Source of the DNA: Roseitranquillus sediminis
GTDB lineage: Bacteria; Pseudomonadota; Alphaproteobacteria; Rhodobacterales; Rhodobacteraceae
Assembly: GCF_016918935.1 (NCBI RefSeq)
Contig: NZ_JAFFOB010000018.1
Coordinates: 62,001-126,000, forward strand
Length of the DNA: 64,000 bases
Reading direction: 5' to 3'
In this document: in pieces, positions 18,064 through 27,287 of the stretch
Layout of the letters: each line of letters starts with the position of its first letter
How positions within the stretch are numbered: position 1 is the first letter of the stretch
The notes under the pieces: model-generated
Told to the model about the DNA's origin: nothing
The model's database searches: none
What the model saw: only the letters and a program-made list of their open reading frames with translations
Made by a program: the position numbers and the translations under genes

Positions 18064-18846
18064 TCACTCGCCCATCTTGTAGTCGAGGAACCATTTGCGG
18101 TTCAGGGCGTCGAGCGTGCCGTCCGCGCGCATGGCCGCGATGGCCGCGTCGACCGGCGCGACGAGCTCCGACCCCTTCGGGAAGATGAACCCGAAATTCT
18201 CCGTTCCGAGCTTTTCTCCCACGATCTTCAGCGCGCCGTCGGACGCGTCGACATACCCCTGCGCCGCCACGCCGTCGGTCAGCACCAGGTCCACGTCTCC
18301 GGTTCGCAGCGCCTGCACGCCCGCGCCGAACGTCTCGAAGAGACGGACGCGCGGATTCCGCTCGTCGCCGTCCAGCACGTCGTAGACCGCCACGTAGAAC
18401 GGCGTCGTGCCGGGCTGCGCCGCCACGAGCAGCTCGTCATTGGCCGCGAAGCCCTCGGCGTCATCGAACCGCTCCTCGTCGCCGCGCACCATCATCGCCA
18501 TCTCCGAACGCATGTAAGGATCGGAGAAATCTACGACCTGGGCCCGGTCCTCGCGGATGGTGATGCCGGTCATGCCCATGTCGTACTGGCCCTCGGCCAC
18601 GGCGGGGATCATCGCGTCCCAGCTGATCGGCTGGTACTCGACCGCTAGGTTGAGCCGCTCCGCGATCTCGGCCATCGCGTCGTACTCCCAGCCGATCGCC
18701 TCGCCGCTCGCGGGGTCGACGAACTGCAGCGGCGGGTAGGCGTTCTCGACCGCAACGGCGATCTCCTGCCCGCCGAGGTCGGGCAGGTCCTGCGCCTGGG
18801 CGACCGATCCGGCCAAGGCCGCGGCGAGGGCGAGGGTTCGTAGCAT
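18064..18846 (-). CDS. Periplasmic amino-acid-binding protein of an ABC transporter
   Basis: A 260-residue solute-binding protein. A signal peptide ([18 protein letters not shown]) precedes the mature domain; the family 3 fold shows [20 protein letters not shown], the two-lobe substrate residues in [20 protein letters not shown], and [12 protein letters not shown]. It probably captures a polar amino acid. The C-terminus [14 protein letters not shown] is typical. First gene of the two-gene transporter unit; 58 bases separate it from the upstream thiF gene. Confidence 0.9.
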   Translation of the reverse strand: MLRTLALAAALAGSVAQAQDLPDLGGQEIAVAVENAYPPLQFVDPASGEAIGWEYDAMAEIAERLNLAVEYQPISWDAMIPAVAEGQYDMGMTGITIREDRAQVVDFSDPYMRSEMAMMVRGDEERFDDAEGFAANDELLVAAQPGTTPFYVAVYDVLDGDERNPRVRLFETFGAGVQALRTGDVDLVLTDGVAAQGYVDASDGALKIVGEKLGTENFGFIFPKGSELVAPVDAAIAAMRADGTLDALNRKWFLDYKMGE

Positions 18847-18904
18847 CTGCGGAAACTCCGGCTCCAGGGCATCGCCGAACCCTAGTGCCGCCGTCGCGGG
18901 GCGA

Positions 18905-19945
18905 TCAAGCCTCGCCGCAAACCGGGCAGTCCGGCCGCCGCCTGAGCGCGATGATCCGCGTCTCGCCGTAGAGCGCGTCGTAGATCAGCATCCGTCCCGC
19001 CAGCGTCTCGCCCGCTCCTGTGATCCGCTTCACCGCCTCGACCGCCATCAAGGCGCCCACCACGCCAGGAAGCGGGCCCAGCACCCCCGCCTCGGCGCAG
19101 CTCGGCGCCAGCCCCGGCGCCGGCGCCTCGGGAAAAATGCATTCATAACAGGGCTTTTCGGCGGAAGGCTCATAGAGGCTGATCTGCCCCTCCCACTGAC
19201 TCAGCGCCGCCGCGACCAGCGGTTTCCGCGCCGCCACCGCCGTGCGGTTCACCAGAAAGCGCGTCGGAAAATGGTCGGTGCCGTCTAGGATCAGGTCGTA
19301 GTCCGCCACCAGCTCCGCCGCGATCTCCTCCGTCAGCCGCCGGTGATAGGGCCGCACCTCGACGTAGGGGTTGAGTGCCCGCATCGCGGCTTCTGCGGAG
19401 AAGACTTTCGGCATTCCAATGCGTTCGTCGGTGTGGATCACCTGCCGCTGCAGGTTCGTCGCCTCCACCTCGTCGCCGTCGATCACGCCGATCGTGCCGA
19501 CACCCGCCGCGGCCAGGTACTGCAGCGCCGGCGCCCCCAGTCCGCCCGCGCCCACCACCAGGACCCGCGCCTCCTTCAGCCGCCGCTGGCCCGGCCCGCC
19601 GATCTCGCGCAGCACCACGTGGCGCGCGTAGCGGTCGAGCTCGCCCTCGCCAAAGGTGCCGGACGTCGCCGGCCGCGGCCGATTCTCCGGCCGCACCCGG
19701 CTCCGCACGCGGGCGAGACCGCGGGTATAGGCCCAGACGATGGCCCCGAGACCGCCCAGCACCAGCCACTCGCCCGCCGATCCGCCCGTCGCCTCCCGAA
19801 ACGGATGCCCCACCGGCAGCGCCACCTGCAGTGCCAGCACCAGCACGTAGAGCAGCGCGATCGTCAGCCAGCGCGCGTTGGCCGGCGCCCCAGTCCGTCG
19901 CCCCGCGAACCAGATCGCCGCGGCCATCGCCAGGACCAGCGCCAT
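18905..19945 (-). CDS. Membrane-anchored HesA/MoeB/ThiF adenylyltransferase
   Basis: Residues about 95-346 form an E1-like enzyme that adenylates the C-terminal Gly-Gly of a small sulfur-carrier protein (MoaD or ThiS). Seen are the ATP motif [45 protein letters not shown] and the zinc cysteines in CYECIFP and CPVCGEA. The first 90 or so residues are unusual for MoeB: three hydrophobic helices ([49 protein letters not shown]). Such an anchor is recurrent in Rhodobacterales. Its start overlaps the dut stop by one base. Confidence 0.88.
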   Translation of the reverse strand: MALVLAMAAAIWFAGRRTGAPANARWLTIALLYVLVLALQVALPVGHPFREATGGSAGEWLVLGGLGAIVWAYTRGLARVRSRVRPENRPRPATSGTFGEGELDRYARHVVLREIGGPGQRRLKEARVLVVGAGGLGAPALQYLAAAGVGTIGVIDGDEVEATNLQRQVIHTDERIGMPKVFSAEAAMRALNPYVEVRPYHRRLTEEIAAELVADYDLILDGTDHFPTRFLVNRTAVAARKPLVAAALSQWEGQISLYEPSAEKPCYECIFPEAPAPGLAPSCAEAGVLGPLPGVVGALMAVEAVKRITGAGETLAGRMLIYDALYGETRIIALRRRPDCPVCGEA

Positions 19946-20412
19946 CAGTCGCGGCCTGTCGAGCCGAAGCCGCCGGCGCCGCGCGCCGTCTCGTCCAACG
20001 TCTCGACTGGTTCGAACGCAGCCCGCGCCACAGGCGCCACGACGAGCTGCGCGATCCGCTGGCCGTGCCGGATCGTCACCGCCTCATGCCCGAAGTTTAC
20101 CACCAGAACCCCGAGCGGACCGCGGTAGTCCGCGTCGATCGTGCCCGGCGTGTTCAGCAGGGTCAGTCCATGCTCCCGCGCCAGCCCCGAGCGCGGCCGC
20201 ACCTGCATCTCCCATCCCTGGGGCAGCGCGACGCGCAGGCCAGTCGGCACCACCCGCCGCTCCATCGGCGCCAGCGTCAGCCCCGCCGCCCGCTCTTCCT
20301 CCGGCAGGTTCGCGCGGACGTCGGCGCCCGCCGCGCCGGCGGTCGCATAGCCGGGCAAGTCCACTGCCGGGTCCGCTCCCGGCTCCCGAACAAGCAGCAC
20401 GCACGGCGTCAC
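19945..20412 (-). CDS. dut: dUTP diphosphatase
   Basis: Hydrolyses dUTP to dUMP, keeping uracil out of DNA and feeding thymidylate synthesis. The 155-residue trimeric dUTPase has all motifs: [49 protein letters not shown] and the C-terminal [13 protein letters not shown] at 20412 is the likely start since the family begins a few residues before [11 protein letters not shown], though its ribosome site is poor; an ATG at 20538 inside coaBC is in frame but adds a low-complexity leader. Linked to coaBC upstream, a long-standing gene pair. Confidence 0.93.
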   Translation of the reverse strand: MTPCVLLVREPGADPAVDLPGYATAGAAGADVRANLPEEERAAGLTLAPMERRVVPTGLRVALPQGWEMQVRPRSGLAREHGLTLLNTPGTIDADYRGPLGVLVVNFGHEAVTIRHGQRIAQLVVAPVARAAFEPVETLDETARGAGGFGSTGRD

Positions 20413-20456
20413 CGCCGCCGCCCGTCGCCGCGGCCCGGCGGGCGGATCTGCGCGCA

Positions 20457-20490
20457 CGGCACGGGGAGGCTTGATGCCCGCCCGGGCCGT
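20457..20490. repeat. Hairpin repeat, copy 3 (loop TTGAT)
   Basis: Imperfect hairpin between coaBC and dut: ACGGCACGGGGAGGC, loop TTGAT, GCCCGCCCGGGCCGT. It has the same GG-YTYGATGCCC core as the copies at 7294, 17191 and 26240. A longer alternative pairing uses CGGCCCGGCGGGC at 20431. It may reduce read-through from coaBC into dut. Confidence 0.5.
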
Positions 20491-20518
20491 CCCCCCCTCA
20501 CCGGTCCTGCGTCCGGCC

Positions 20519-21709
20519 TCATGCGAGCGCCACTGCAATACGCGCGGCGAGGCGGCGTCCCACCTCCTCCTTCGCCACCCGCGGCCAGGTCTCCTCGCCC
20601 TCCCGCGTCAGCAGCGTCACCGCATTTTCCGTCCCGCCCATCACGCCTGTCGAGGCCGAGACGTCGTTGGCGACGATCCAGTCGCAGCCCTTCCGCGCCA
20701 GCTTCGCGCGGGCGTTCTCCGTGACGTTCTCGGTCTCGGCGGCAAAGCCGATAACCAGACGGGGCCGGCCGTCCTCCATCCGGGCCACGGACGCCAGAAT
20801 GTCCGGGTTCTCGACCAGCGCGAGCTGCGGCACGGCGCCCGCCTTCTTAATCTTCTGCGCCGCCTCCGCCTCCGCGCGCCAGTCGCCCACCGCGGCGGCG
20901 CAGACCGCCGCATCCGCCGGCAGCGCGCCCTGCACCGCCTCAAGCATCTGGCGCGCCGTCTCGACCTGGATCACCTGCACCCCCTCGGGTGGCGGCACCG
21001 TTGCGGGCCCGGTGACGAAGGTTACCCGCGCGCCAAGGCCGGCCAGCGCCCGCGCCAGCGCCGTCCCCTGGATGCCGGAGGAGCGGTTGGCGATGTAGCG
21101 CACCGGGTCGATCGGCTCGTGCGTCGGCCCCGACGTCACCACGACGTGCCGGCCGGCAAGCGGCCCTTCGCCCAGCGCCGCCGCGATCGCCTCGAGGATC
21201 TCCGGCACCTCCGCCAGGCGTCCCGGCCCGAACTCGCCGCAGGCCATCGCGCCGTCCACCGGCCCTGCAAAGCGCACACCGTCGCCGCGCAGCGTCGCCA
21301 GGTTGCGCTGCGTCGCCGGGTGCTGCCACATCCGCACGTTCATCGCCGGCGCCAGCAGCACCCGCTTGTCCGTCGCCATCAGGAGCGTCGACGCGAGGTC
21401 GTCGGCGAGCCCCGCCGCCATCTTGCCCATGAGGTTGGCCGTCGCCGGGGCGACCACGAGGAGGTCGGCGGCACGGCTGAGCTCGATGTGGCCCATCTCG
21501 GCCTCGTCCGTCAGGTCGAAGAGATCGCGGTGGACCTTGCGCGCCGCCAGCGCCGCCACGCTGAGCGGCGTCACGAACTCCTCCGCCGCCCGCGTCAGCA
21601 CTGGCGTGACCTCGGCGCCCCGCTCGCGCAGGCGCCGGATCAGGTCGAGCGACTTGAACGCGGCGACGCCGCCGCCGATGATTAGAAGGATGCGCTTGCC
21701 TGCCAGCAT
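20519..21709 (-). CDS. coaBC: Bifunctional phosphopantothenoylcysteine decarboxylase/synthase
   Basis: Makes 4'-phosphopantetheine in CoA synthesis: CoaB joins phosphopantothenate and cysteine, CoaC decarboxylates the product using FMN. The 396-residue protein has the CoaC half first ([29 protein letters not shown], catalytic Cys in [15 protein letters not shown]) and then the CoaB half ([23 protein letters not shown]-like [14 protein letters not shown] in [15 protein letters not shown]). Length is normal. Upstream gene of the coaBC-dut-thiF run. Confidence 0.96.
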   Translation of the reverse strand: MLAGKRILLIIGGGVAAFKSLDLIRRLRERGAEVTPVLTRAAEEFVTPLSVAALAARKVHRDLFDLTDEAEMGHIELSRAADLLVVAPATANLMGKMAAGLADDLASTLLMATDKRVLLAPAMNVRMWQHPATQRNLATLRGDGVRFAGPVDGAMACGEFGPGRLAEVPEILEAIAAALGEGPLAGRHVVVTSGPTHEPIDPVRYIANRSSGIQGTALARALAGLGARVTFVTGPATVPPPEGVQVIQVETARQMLEAVQGALPADAAVCAAAVGDWRAEAEAAQKIKKAGAVPQLALVENPDILASVARMEDGRPRLVIGFAAETENVTENARAKLARKGCDWIVANDVSASTGVMGGTENAVTLLTREGEETWPRVAKEEVGRRLAARIAVALA

Positions 21710-21765
21710 GTGTCCCCCGCCAATGACGGCAGCCTAAGCACCCCGGCCCGGCAACGACAACCTCG

Positions 21766-22335
21766 TCAGGCAGCCTCGCGCATCGGCCTCAGCGCCTCGG
21801 CCCAGCGCTGGAGCTCGTCGAGCACCGCGTTCGCGCTTCCGACGTGGGCCTCATTCGGCGCGAAGCGACCGTCGCTGACATGCTCCATCACCATGGGAAT
21901 CGTCACCGACTCCAGCAGCGGCACCATTTTCAGCGTGTTCAGCATCGGCTTGGTGGCCTGGACGCCGAGCCGCCCGCCCGACATGCCGCCATAGCTGACA
22001 AAGGCGGCCGGCTTGTACGCCCACTCGTTGGAGAGGAAGGTCATCGCGTTGACCAGGGCCGGCGTCGGGCCGTGATTGTACTCGGGCGTCACGAAGACAT
22101 AGGCGTCCGCCGAATCCACCGCCTCGCTCCAGCGCCTGGTGGTCTCGTTCTCGTACTTGCCAGACCGGGGATGGTTGGGCTCGTCGAACACGGGCAGGCG
22201 ATAGTCGGCAAGGTCGACCCCGCGCACGTCGAAGGCGTTCCGCTTCTCGGCGAGTTCCTTGAACCAGCCGGCAACGACCGGTCCGATGCGACCCGGCCGG
22301 GTGCTCGCGGTCACGACATGAAGGCGTAGGGACAA
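21766..22335 (-). CDS. NADPH-dependent FMN reductase (flavodoxin-fold quinone/azo reductase type)
   Basis: A 189-residue flavodoxin-like protein. FMN-binding features are VVTASTRPGRIGPVVAGWF, TPEYNHGPTPALVNA and SYGGMSGGRLGVQA. It probably reduces quinones, chromate or free FMN; exact substrate unknown. The start is taken as TTG at 22335 because AAGGAG lies seven bases before it and the fold begins there; an ATG at 22374 would add an odd RRTLIPPRRSFE leader. Single gene between coaBC and chaN. Confidence 0.85.
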   Translation of the reverse strand: MSLRLHVVTASTRPGRIGPVVAGWFKELAEKRNAFDVRGVDLADYRLPVFDEPNHPRSGKYENETTRRWSEAVDSADAYVFVTPEYNHGPTPALVNAMTFLSNEWAYKPAAFVSYGGMSGGRLGVQATKPMLNTLKMVPLLESVTIPMVMEHVSDGRFAPNEAHVGSANAVLDELQRWAEALRPMREAA

Positions 22336-22420
22336 TTCGAAGCTCCTTCTTGGAGGGATGAGGGTCCGGCGCACCTAGTTGCCGCGCCAGGCACATCCAA
22401 CATGCAGGATTGCACAGCGG

Positions 22421-23218
22421 CTAGTCGAAGACGGCACAGGGGTCGGGCCGATCCGCCGCCTCCGTCACCACCCAGAGATCGAACGGCGCATCGTCCTCCG
22501 CCGCTTCGAGCTGACCGATCGACAGGACCGAAAGCCCCGGCCGCGCGGCCTCCAGATAGACCGGCACCCCGCGGTCCAGCCGTGCATGGCCGTTTCCGGT
22601 GATCAGCGCCACCGGCCCGCCCGTCGCATCAAGCGCCTCCAGCACTGCCCGCGCCAAGGCCGCGTCGCGCAGGCGCTGCGCCTCGACCATGCCGGGCAGC
22701 ATCCCGACGGGCATTGCGCCGCAGTGCGCCGTCCCCTGCTCCTCCTCGCGCGTTGCCTGCTCGTCGGCCGCGAGGGGACGATCCAGCCCGTAGCGCGCCG
22801 CCTCGGCACCGAACGTGGCCGCGGCCGAGCCGCCCACCGCGGCGCGGACCTGTCCGGGAGGTAGCGCCCCGCCGAACACGACGGCCTCAGGCGCGGCGGC
22901 GAAGATCGGGTGGTACATCACGAAGTCCGGCCAGCCGCTTTCCTCCCACGCCAGCGCCGCACCCAGCGCATCGGCATCAGGCCTGAGGTCCGGCACCGCC
23001 TTCTCCGCCTGCCCGGGCGTCAGCATCTCGAAGACCAGCGCCCGCGGCTGCAGCGCCTCCACTGCCGCGGCCTGGTTGCGGTGATGCGTCGGGTTGTCAT
23101 GGTACTCGCCAAGTATTACGACATCCGCCGGCGGCAGATCCTCCAGTGCGTCCGCATCGATCGGATTGGCCAGGGACGGGGTCGCGGACAACACCGCAGC
23201 GGCGGTCAGGCGAAGAAT
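22421..23218 (-). CDS. ChaN-family exported protein
   Basis: A haem/iron-associated ChaN domain (DUF399) protein of about 265 residues. It starts with a signal-like ILRLTAAAVLSATPSLA and then ADVVILGEYHDNPTHHRNQA, VFEMLTPGQ, WPDFVMYHPIF, a CGAMPVGMLPGMVEAQRLRD block and TGNGHARLDRGVPVYL, the conserved family motifs. There is no ATG, GTG or TTG in frame before the signal sequence; the best-fitting start is ATT at 23218, with GAGG eight bases upstream and lying inside rpoH, which it overlaps by 13 bases. GTG (23194) and TTG (23191) are alternatives but would cut into the signal peptide. Confidence 0.75.
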   Translation of the reverse strand: MLRLTAAAVLSATPSLANPIDADALEDLPPADVVILGEYHDNPTHHRNQAAAVEALQPRALVFEMLTPGQAEKAVPDLRPDADALGAALAWEESGWPDFVMYHPIFAAAPEAVVFGGALPPGQVRAAVGGSAAATFGAEAARYGLDRPLAADEQATREEEQGTAHCGAMPVGMLPGMVEAQRLRDAALARAVLEALDATGGPVALITGNGHARLDRGVPVYLEAARPGLSVLSIGQLEAAEDDAPFDLWVVTEAADRPDPCAVFD

Positions 23219-24084
23219 TCGTGCACCTCGCGAGATGTGGTCTCGAGCGACTTGCGCATCTTGCCGAAGGCCGCCGCCTCGAGCTGGCGAACCCGCTCCT
23301 TGGAGAGGCCGAGTTCGTTGCCGAGGCTCTCCAGCGTCCGCGGATCGTCGCGCAGCTTGCGCTCGCGGACGATGAAGCGCTCGCGCTCGTTCAGCGCTGA
23401 CATCGCGGTGACGAGCCAGGTGCGCAGGGTGTCGATGTCCTTGTCGTGCTCGACCGTCTCCGCCGCCTGCTGGCCGCCGTCCTCCAGCATGTCGATCCAC
23501 TCGCGCCCCTCGTCCTCGGCCGACTGGGTCGCGTTGAGCGAGAAGTCCGAGCCCGCGAGCCGCCCCTCCATCATCTCGACGTCGTGCAGCGGAACGCCGA
23601 CCTCTGTCGCGATGAGCTGGCGCACCTGGTGCCGGTCCAGCCGCTCGCCGCGCGATGCCGCCTCGCGCTCAAGCCGGGCTTGCACGCGGCGCATGTTGAA
23701 GAACAGCGATTTCTGACTCGATGTGCTGCCGGTCCGCACCATCGACCAGTTGCGCATCACGTAGTCCTGGATCGACGCCTTGATCCACCAGACCGCATAG
23801 GTCGAGAAGCGCACGCCGCGGTCGGGGTCGAACTTGTCGGCGGCCTTCATCAGGCCAAGCCCCGCCTCCTGGATCAGATCGTTCATCGGCGCCCCGTAGC
23901 GCTTGAACTTGGCGGCCATCGATATCGCCAGCCGCATGTAGGCCGTCACCAGCCTGTGCAGCGCCTTCTCGTCGCGATGGTCGCGCCAGGCGTAGGCCAG
24001 CCTGAGCTCCGTCTCCGCGTCCAGCAACTCCGCCTGCATGGCGCGGCGAGACAAGGTCTGATCGGAAAATCCATCGAGTGCCAT
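23206..24084 (-). CDS. rpoH: RNA polymerase sigma-32 factor, RpoHII type
   Basis: A 292-residue group 3 sigma factor. Region 2 is LITAYMR-like (LVTAYMRLAISMAAKFKRYG, DLIQEAGLGLMKAADKFDP, STYAVWWIKASIQDYVMRNW), the RpoH box is SQKSLFFNMRR, and region 4 is LGLSKERVRQLEAAAFGKMR. The MALDGFSDQTLSRRAMQAEL start and other details look like RpoHII of Rhodobacter, which acts in the singlet-oxygen/oxidative response more than in heat shock; that subtype is from memory of the family, not an alignment. ATG at 24084 follows AAGGGG. It is followed, with overlap, by chaN. Confidence 0.93.
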   Translation of the reverse strand: MALDGFSDQTLSRRAMQAELLDAETELRLAYAWRDHRDEKALHRLVTAYMRLAISMAAKFKRYGAPMNDLIQEAGLGLMKAADKFDPDRGVRFSTYAVWWIKASIQDYVMRNWSMVRTGSTSSQKSLFFNMRRVQARLEREAASRGERLDRHQVRQLIATEVGVPLHDVEMMEGRLAGSDFSLNATQSAEDEGREWIDMLEDGGQQAAETVEHDKDIDTLRTWLVTAMSALNERERFIVRERKLRDDPRTLESLGNELGLSKERVRQLEAAAFGKMRKSLETTSREVHEFFA

Positions 24085-24137
24085 GGGACGTTCCCCTTCA
24101 TTTGGTCCTGAAGACCTTCGGCTGCTACTACCTGCGC

Positions 24138-24163
24138 TACGCAACCCGAACGCCGTCGGATCA
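24138..24163 (-). promoter_or_regulatory. Candidate RpoE/ECF11-type promoter of rpoH
   Basis: On the minus strand TGATCC (24163-24158) is followed after 16 bases by CGTA (24141-24138). This resembles the -35/-10 pattern of promoters used by the RpoE-ChrR (ECF11) sigma factor of Rhodobacter. It would start transcription about 45 bases before the rpoH ATG. In R. sphaeroides rpoHII is known to be RpoE-dependent. Confidence 0.55.
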
Positions 24164-24376
24164 AAGAAAGTTCACCTGTAACGTTGCCAACGAAGCAATA
24201 TGTCCTAGACGCTTGCTGCCCGCCCGCCTCCTGCGCGTCTGAAAGGCAGCCTGCCCGAGAGCTGGGCAGCACGAAGATCCGGCCATACTGACGCGCTAAC
24301 CTTGAAGCGAATTGGAGACTTTCCGTCGGCTCCCGAGCGGCTATGACGGGCGCGGCCGTCGTCGGAGGAAAGTTCA

Positions 24377-25888
24377 GTGGTGGCGCGAACCTACACCGTC
24401 GCGTTCGAGGGCATCGAGGCGCGCCTCGTCGAAGTACAATGCGCGGTTTCGCCGGGACTACCTGCCTTCTCGATCGTCGGCCTGCCGGACAAGGCGGTCA
24501 GCGAGGCGCGCGAGCGGATACGTGCCGCGCTCGGCGCCCTGTCGATCGCCCTGCCGTCCAAGCGGATCACCATAAACCTTTCGCCCGCCGACATGCCGAA
24601 GGAGGGTTCGCACTTCGACCTGCCGATCGCGCTGGCGCTCCTCGCCGCCATAGACGTGCTGGCGCGGGAGGACGTCGAAGGTGTCGTATCGCTGGGCGAG
24701 CTGTCGCTCGATGGCTCGCTGGTGCCGGTTCTGGGCGCACTGCCCGCCGCGCTCGCGGCGGCGGAGGAAGACAGGGCGCTCATCTGCCCCCTCGCCTGCG
24801 GACCCGAGGCCGCGTGGGTCGACGCGACCGCCGTCATCGCGGCGCGCTCGCTCGACGCGGCCGTCGCCCACCTCACCGGCCGCGCGCCCATCGCGCCGGC
24901 CGAACCGGGCGAATTGATTGCCCAAATGGGCCACCGCGACCTCGCCGACGTGCGCGGTCAGGAACGGGCCAAGCGTGCGCTGGAGATCGCCGCCGCCGGT
25001 CGCCACCACCTGCTCTTCGTCGGCACCCCCGGCTCAGGCAAGTCGATGCTGGCCGCGCGCCTGCCGGGCCTGCTGCCGCCCCTGTCGGCCGCCGAGGCAC
25101 TCGAGACCTCGATGATCCACTCGCTCGCCGGCCAGCTCGAGGCGGGCGGCATCTCGCGCACCCGGCCGTTCTGCGAGCCGCACCACACCGCCTCGATGGC
25201 GGCGATCATCGGCGGCGGCAAGGGCGCCAAGCCCGGCCAGATCAGCCTCGCCCACAACGGCGTCCTCTTCATGGACGAGTTCCCGGAGTTCTCGCGGCAG
25301 GTGCTCGAGACCCTGCGTCAGCCGATCGAGACGGGCGAGGTCGTCGTCGCCCGCGCCGCCGCCCACATCCGCTACCCCTGCCGCTTCCTGCTGGTCGCGG
25401 CCGCCAACCCCTGCCGCTGCGGCTACCTGCCCGATCCGGCACGCGCCTGCGCGCGGGTGCCGGCCTGCGGCGAGGAATATCTCAGCCGAATCTCCGGGCC
25501 GCTGATGGACCGCTTCGACCTCCGCATCGAGGTCCCGCCGGTATCCTTCGCCAACCTCGACGCGCCGCCGGCGGGCGAAGGCTCGGCCACAGTCGCGAAG
25601 CGCGTCGCCGCGGCCCGAGCGGTACAGGAGAGGCGGTACGAGGAGCACCCGCACGCCCGCACCAACGCCGACGCCGAGGGCGCGCTGCTCGACGAGGTCG
25701 CCGCGCCCGACGCCGAGGGGCGCGAGCTGCTCGTCCGTGCGGCCGACCGCTTCGGCCTCACCGCCCGCGGTTACCACCGCATCCTGCGCGTGGCGCGCAC
25801 CATCGCCGATTTGGCGGGCGACGCGCATATCAGCCGGCCCCACGTCGCCGAGGCGCTCAGCTTCCGCCTCACGTCGCTCCGCGGCTGA
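24377..25888 (+). CDS. comM: YifB/ComM family Mg-chelatase-like AAA+ ATPase
   Basis: A 503-residue protein. In Vibrio, ComM is a hexameric helicase that promotes branch migration during natural transformation; the role elsewhere is less certain. The N-terminal ChlI-like domain (LPAFSIVGLPDKAVSEARER, KRITINLSPADMPKEGSHFD) is followed by the AAA+ core with Walker A GTPGSGKSMLA near residue 220, Walker B GVLFMDEFPEF and the Cys-rich AANPCRCGYLPD loop. C-terminal GYHRILRVARTIADLAG closes the domain. The GTG start has GGAGGAAA upstream. Divergent from rpoH. Confidence 0.93.
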   Translation: MVARTYTVAFEGIEARLVEVQCAVSPGLPAFSIVGLPDKAVSEARERIRAALGALSIALPSKRITINLSPADMPKEGSHFDLPIALALLAAIDVLAREDVEGVVSLGELSLDGSLVPVLGALPAALAAAEEDRALICPLACGPEAAWVDATAVIAARSLDAAVAHLTGRAPIAPAEPGELIAQMGHRDLADVRGQERAKRALEIAAAGRHHLLFVGTPGSGKSMLAARLPGLLPPLSAAEALETSMIHSLAGQLEAGGISRTRPFCEPHHTASMAAIIGGGKGAKPGQISLAHNGVLFMDEFPEFSRQVLETLRQPIETGEVVVARAAAHIRYPCRFLLVAAANPCRCGYLPDPARACARVPACGEEYLSRISGPLMDRFDLRIEVPPVSFANLDAPPAGEGSATVAKRVAAARAVQERRYEEHPHARTNADAEGALLDEVAAPDAEGRELLVRAADRFGLTARGYHRILRVARTIADLAGDAHISRPHVAEALSFRLTSLRG

Positions 25889-25953
25889 CCGGCGGGCGGG
25901 ACTCGCTTGGTATCCGCGTGCTAGGCTCGACCGGTAACGCCGGAGGCACGCCG

Positions 25954-26202
25954 ATGCTGGAGGTCCGCACCCTGCCCATCCCGCGCATCCGCGTGCCGGT
26001 TAAGCGTCTCAAGACGCTCGAGCCCGGACGCGTCGCCAGCCTCTCCGAGAGCATCCTCGAAGAGGGGCAGAAGACCCCGATCCGGGTCCGCGCCGACGGC
26101 GACGGTTACATCCTGATCGAGGGCCTGCACCGCATCGAGGCACTGAAGGCACTGGGCGAGGAAACCGTCGAGGGCTTCGTCGTGCGCTCCCAGCAGCACT
26201 GA
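25954..26202 (+). CDS. ParB-like nuclease-domain mini-protein
   Basis: An 82-residue single-domain protein. Its core (IRVPVKRLKTLEPGRVASLS, then ESILEEGQKTPIRVRADGDG, then YILIEGLHRIEALKALGEET) matches the ParB/Srx N-terminal fold, with GLHRIEA in place of the ParB GxxRxxA box. It lacks a helix-turn-helix, so it is not a partition protein by itself. A GGAGG ribosome site precedes the ATG at 25954. It lies 65 bases after comM on the same strand. CTPase activity or nucleotide binding is possible; function unknown. Confidence 0.8.
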   Translation: MLEVRTLPIPRIRVPVKRLKTLEPGRVASLSESILEEGQKTPIRVRADGDGYILIEGLHRIEALKALGEETVEGFVVRSQQH

Positions 26203-26239
26203 GCGCAGGACGTGGCGCCGGCCACCGCAGGTGGCCTCA

Positions 26240-26273
26240 GTCGAGCGGGGGCTCGATGCCCCCCCAGGTCGAC
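26240..26273. repeat. Hairpin repeat, copy 4 (loop CTCGAT)
   Basis: Dyad between the convergent ends of the ParB-like gene and gshB. Outer arms GTCGA and TCGAC; inner stem GGGGGC-TCGAT-GCCCCC at 26247-26263. It shares the YTYGATGCCC core with copies at 7294, 17191 and 20457 and is placed like a two-way terminator. Confidence 0.6.
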
Positions 26274-26278
26274 CCCCC

Positions 26279-27223
26279 TCAGCGGCCGAGCCGCCGCTCC
26301 ACCGCATCCCAAATCGCCCCGGCGACGTCGATCCCGTCGAACCGCTCCAGTTCCTGGATGCCGGTGGGCGAGGTGACGTTGATCTCGGTCAGCGAGTCCC
26401 CGATCACGTCGATGCCGACGAAAATCTGCCCCTTCTCGCGCAGCACCGGGCCGATCTCGGCGCAGATCGCCCGGTCGCGGTCGGTCAGCGTCGCGGGCTC
26501 CGCTTTGCCGCCCACATGCATGTTTGACCGCGTCTCGCCCTCCGCCGGCACCCGGTTGATTGCCCCGACCGGCTCGCCGTCCACCAGGATCACCCGCTTG
26601 TCCCCTTTGGCCACGGCGGGGATGAACTTCTGCGCGATCAGCGGCTCTCGCGAGAGCGTCGCGAAGAGCTCCCAGAGCGCGCCGAGGTTGCGGTCGTTCG
26701 GGTCGAGCCGGAACACGCCCGCCCCGCCGTTGCCGTAGAGCGGCTTGAGGATCACGTCGCCATGCTCGTGCTTGAAGGCCTTGAGCGTCGCGAGGTCGCG
26801 CGCGATCACCGTCGGCGGGATCAGGTCCGGGAAGCGCAGCACCAGCATCTTCTCGGGTGAGTTCCGCACCCAGAAGGGATCATTGGCCACCAGCGTCGTC
26901 GGCGCCAGGTGCTCCAGGATATGCGTCGTCGTGATGTAGCCCATGTCGAAGGGCGGGTCCTGCCGCAGCCAGACCACGTCCATCTCCGACAGGTCCACGT
27001 CCCGCACCTCGCCGAGGGTCGCATGGTTGCCGCGCTCGCGCCGGACCTCCAGCGTCTGCGCGTGCGCCATCACCCGCCCGTCGCGCCAGACCAGCTTGTC
27101 GGGCGTGTAGAACCAGAGCCGGTGCCCGCGCGCCTGCGCCGCCTCGGCCAGCCGGAACGTGCTGTCGGCGTCGATGTCGACCGCGCCGATCGGGTCCATC
27201 TGGAAGGCAACCTTGAGCGACAT
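26279..27223 (-). CDS. gshB: Glutathione synthetase
   Basis: Joins gamma-glutamylcysteine and glycine with ATP to make glutathione. The 314-residue ATP-grasp enzyme starts [19 protein letters not shown], has [20 protein letters not shown], the nucleotide loop [12 protein letters not shown], and [20 protein letters not shown] near the C-terminus. Length and motifs are normal. The ATG at 27223 follows GGAGG. It is the last gene of the rsmI-yraN-gshB leftward unit; gshA is not in the window. Links functionally to ggt at 53.6 kb. Confidence 0.96.
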   Translation of the reverse strand: MSLKVAFQMDPIGAVDIDADSTFRLAEAAQARGHRLWFYTPDKLVWRDGRVMAHAQTLEVRRERGNHATLGEVRDVDLSEMDVVWLRQDPPFDMGYITTTHILEHLAPTTLVANDPFWVRNSPEKMLVLRFPDLIPPTVIARDLATLKAFKHEHGDVILKPLYGNGGAGVFRLDPNDRNLGALWELFATLSREPLIAQKFIPAVAKGDKRVILVDGEPVGAINRVPAEGETRSNMHVGGKAEPATLTDRDRAICAEIGPVLREKGQIFVGIDVIGDSLTEINVTSPTGIQELERFDGIDVAGAIWDAVERRLGR

Positions 27224-27287
27224 GGGACCTCCGTTCGCGTCACGGCCTCCGTCATGGCCGAAGCCCGGCCCGACCGCAACGGGCGGC

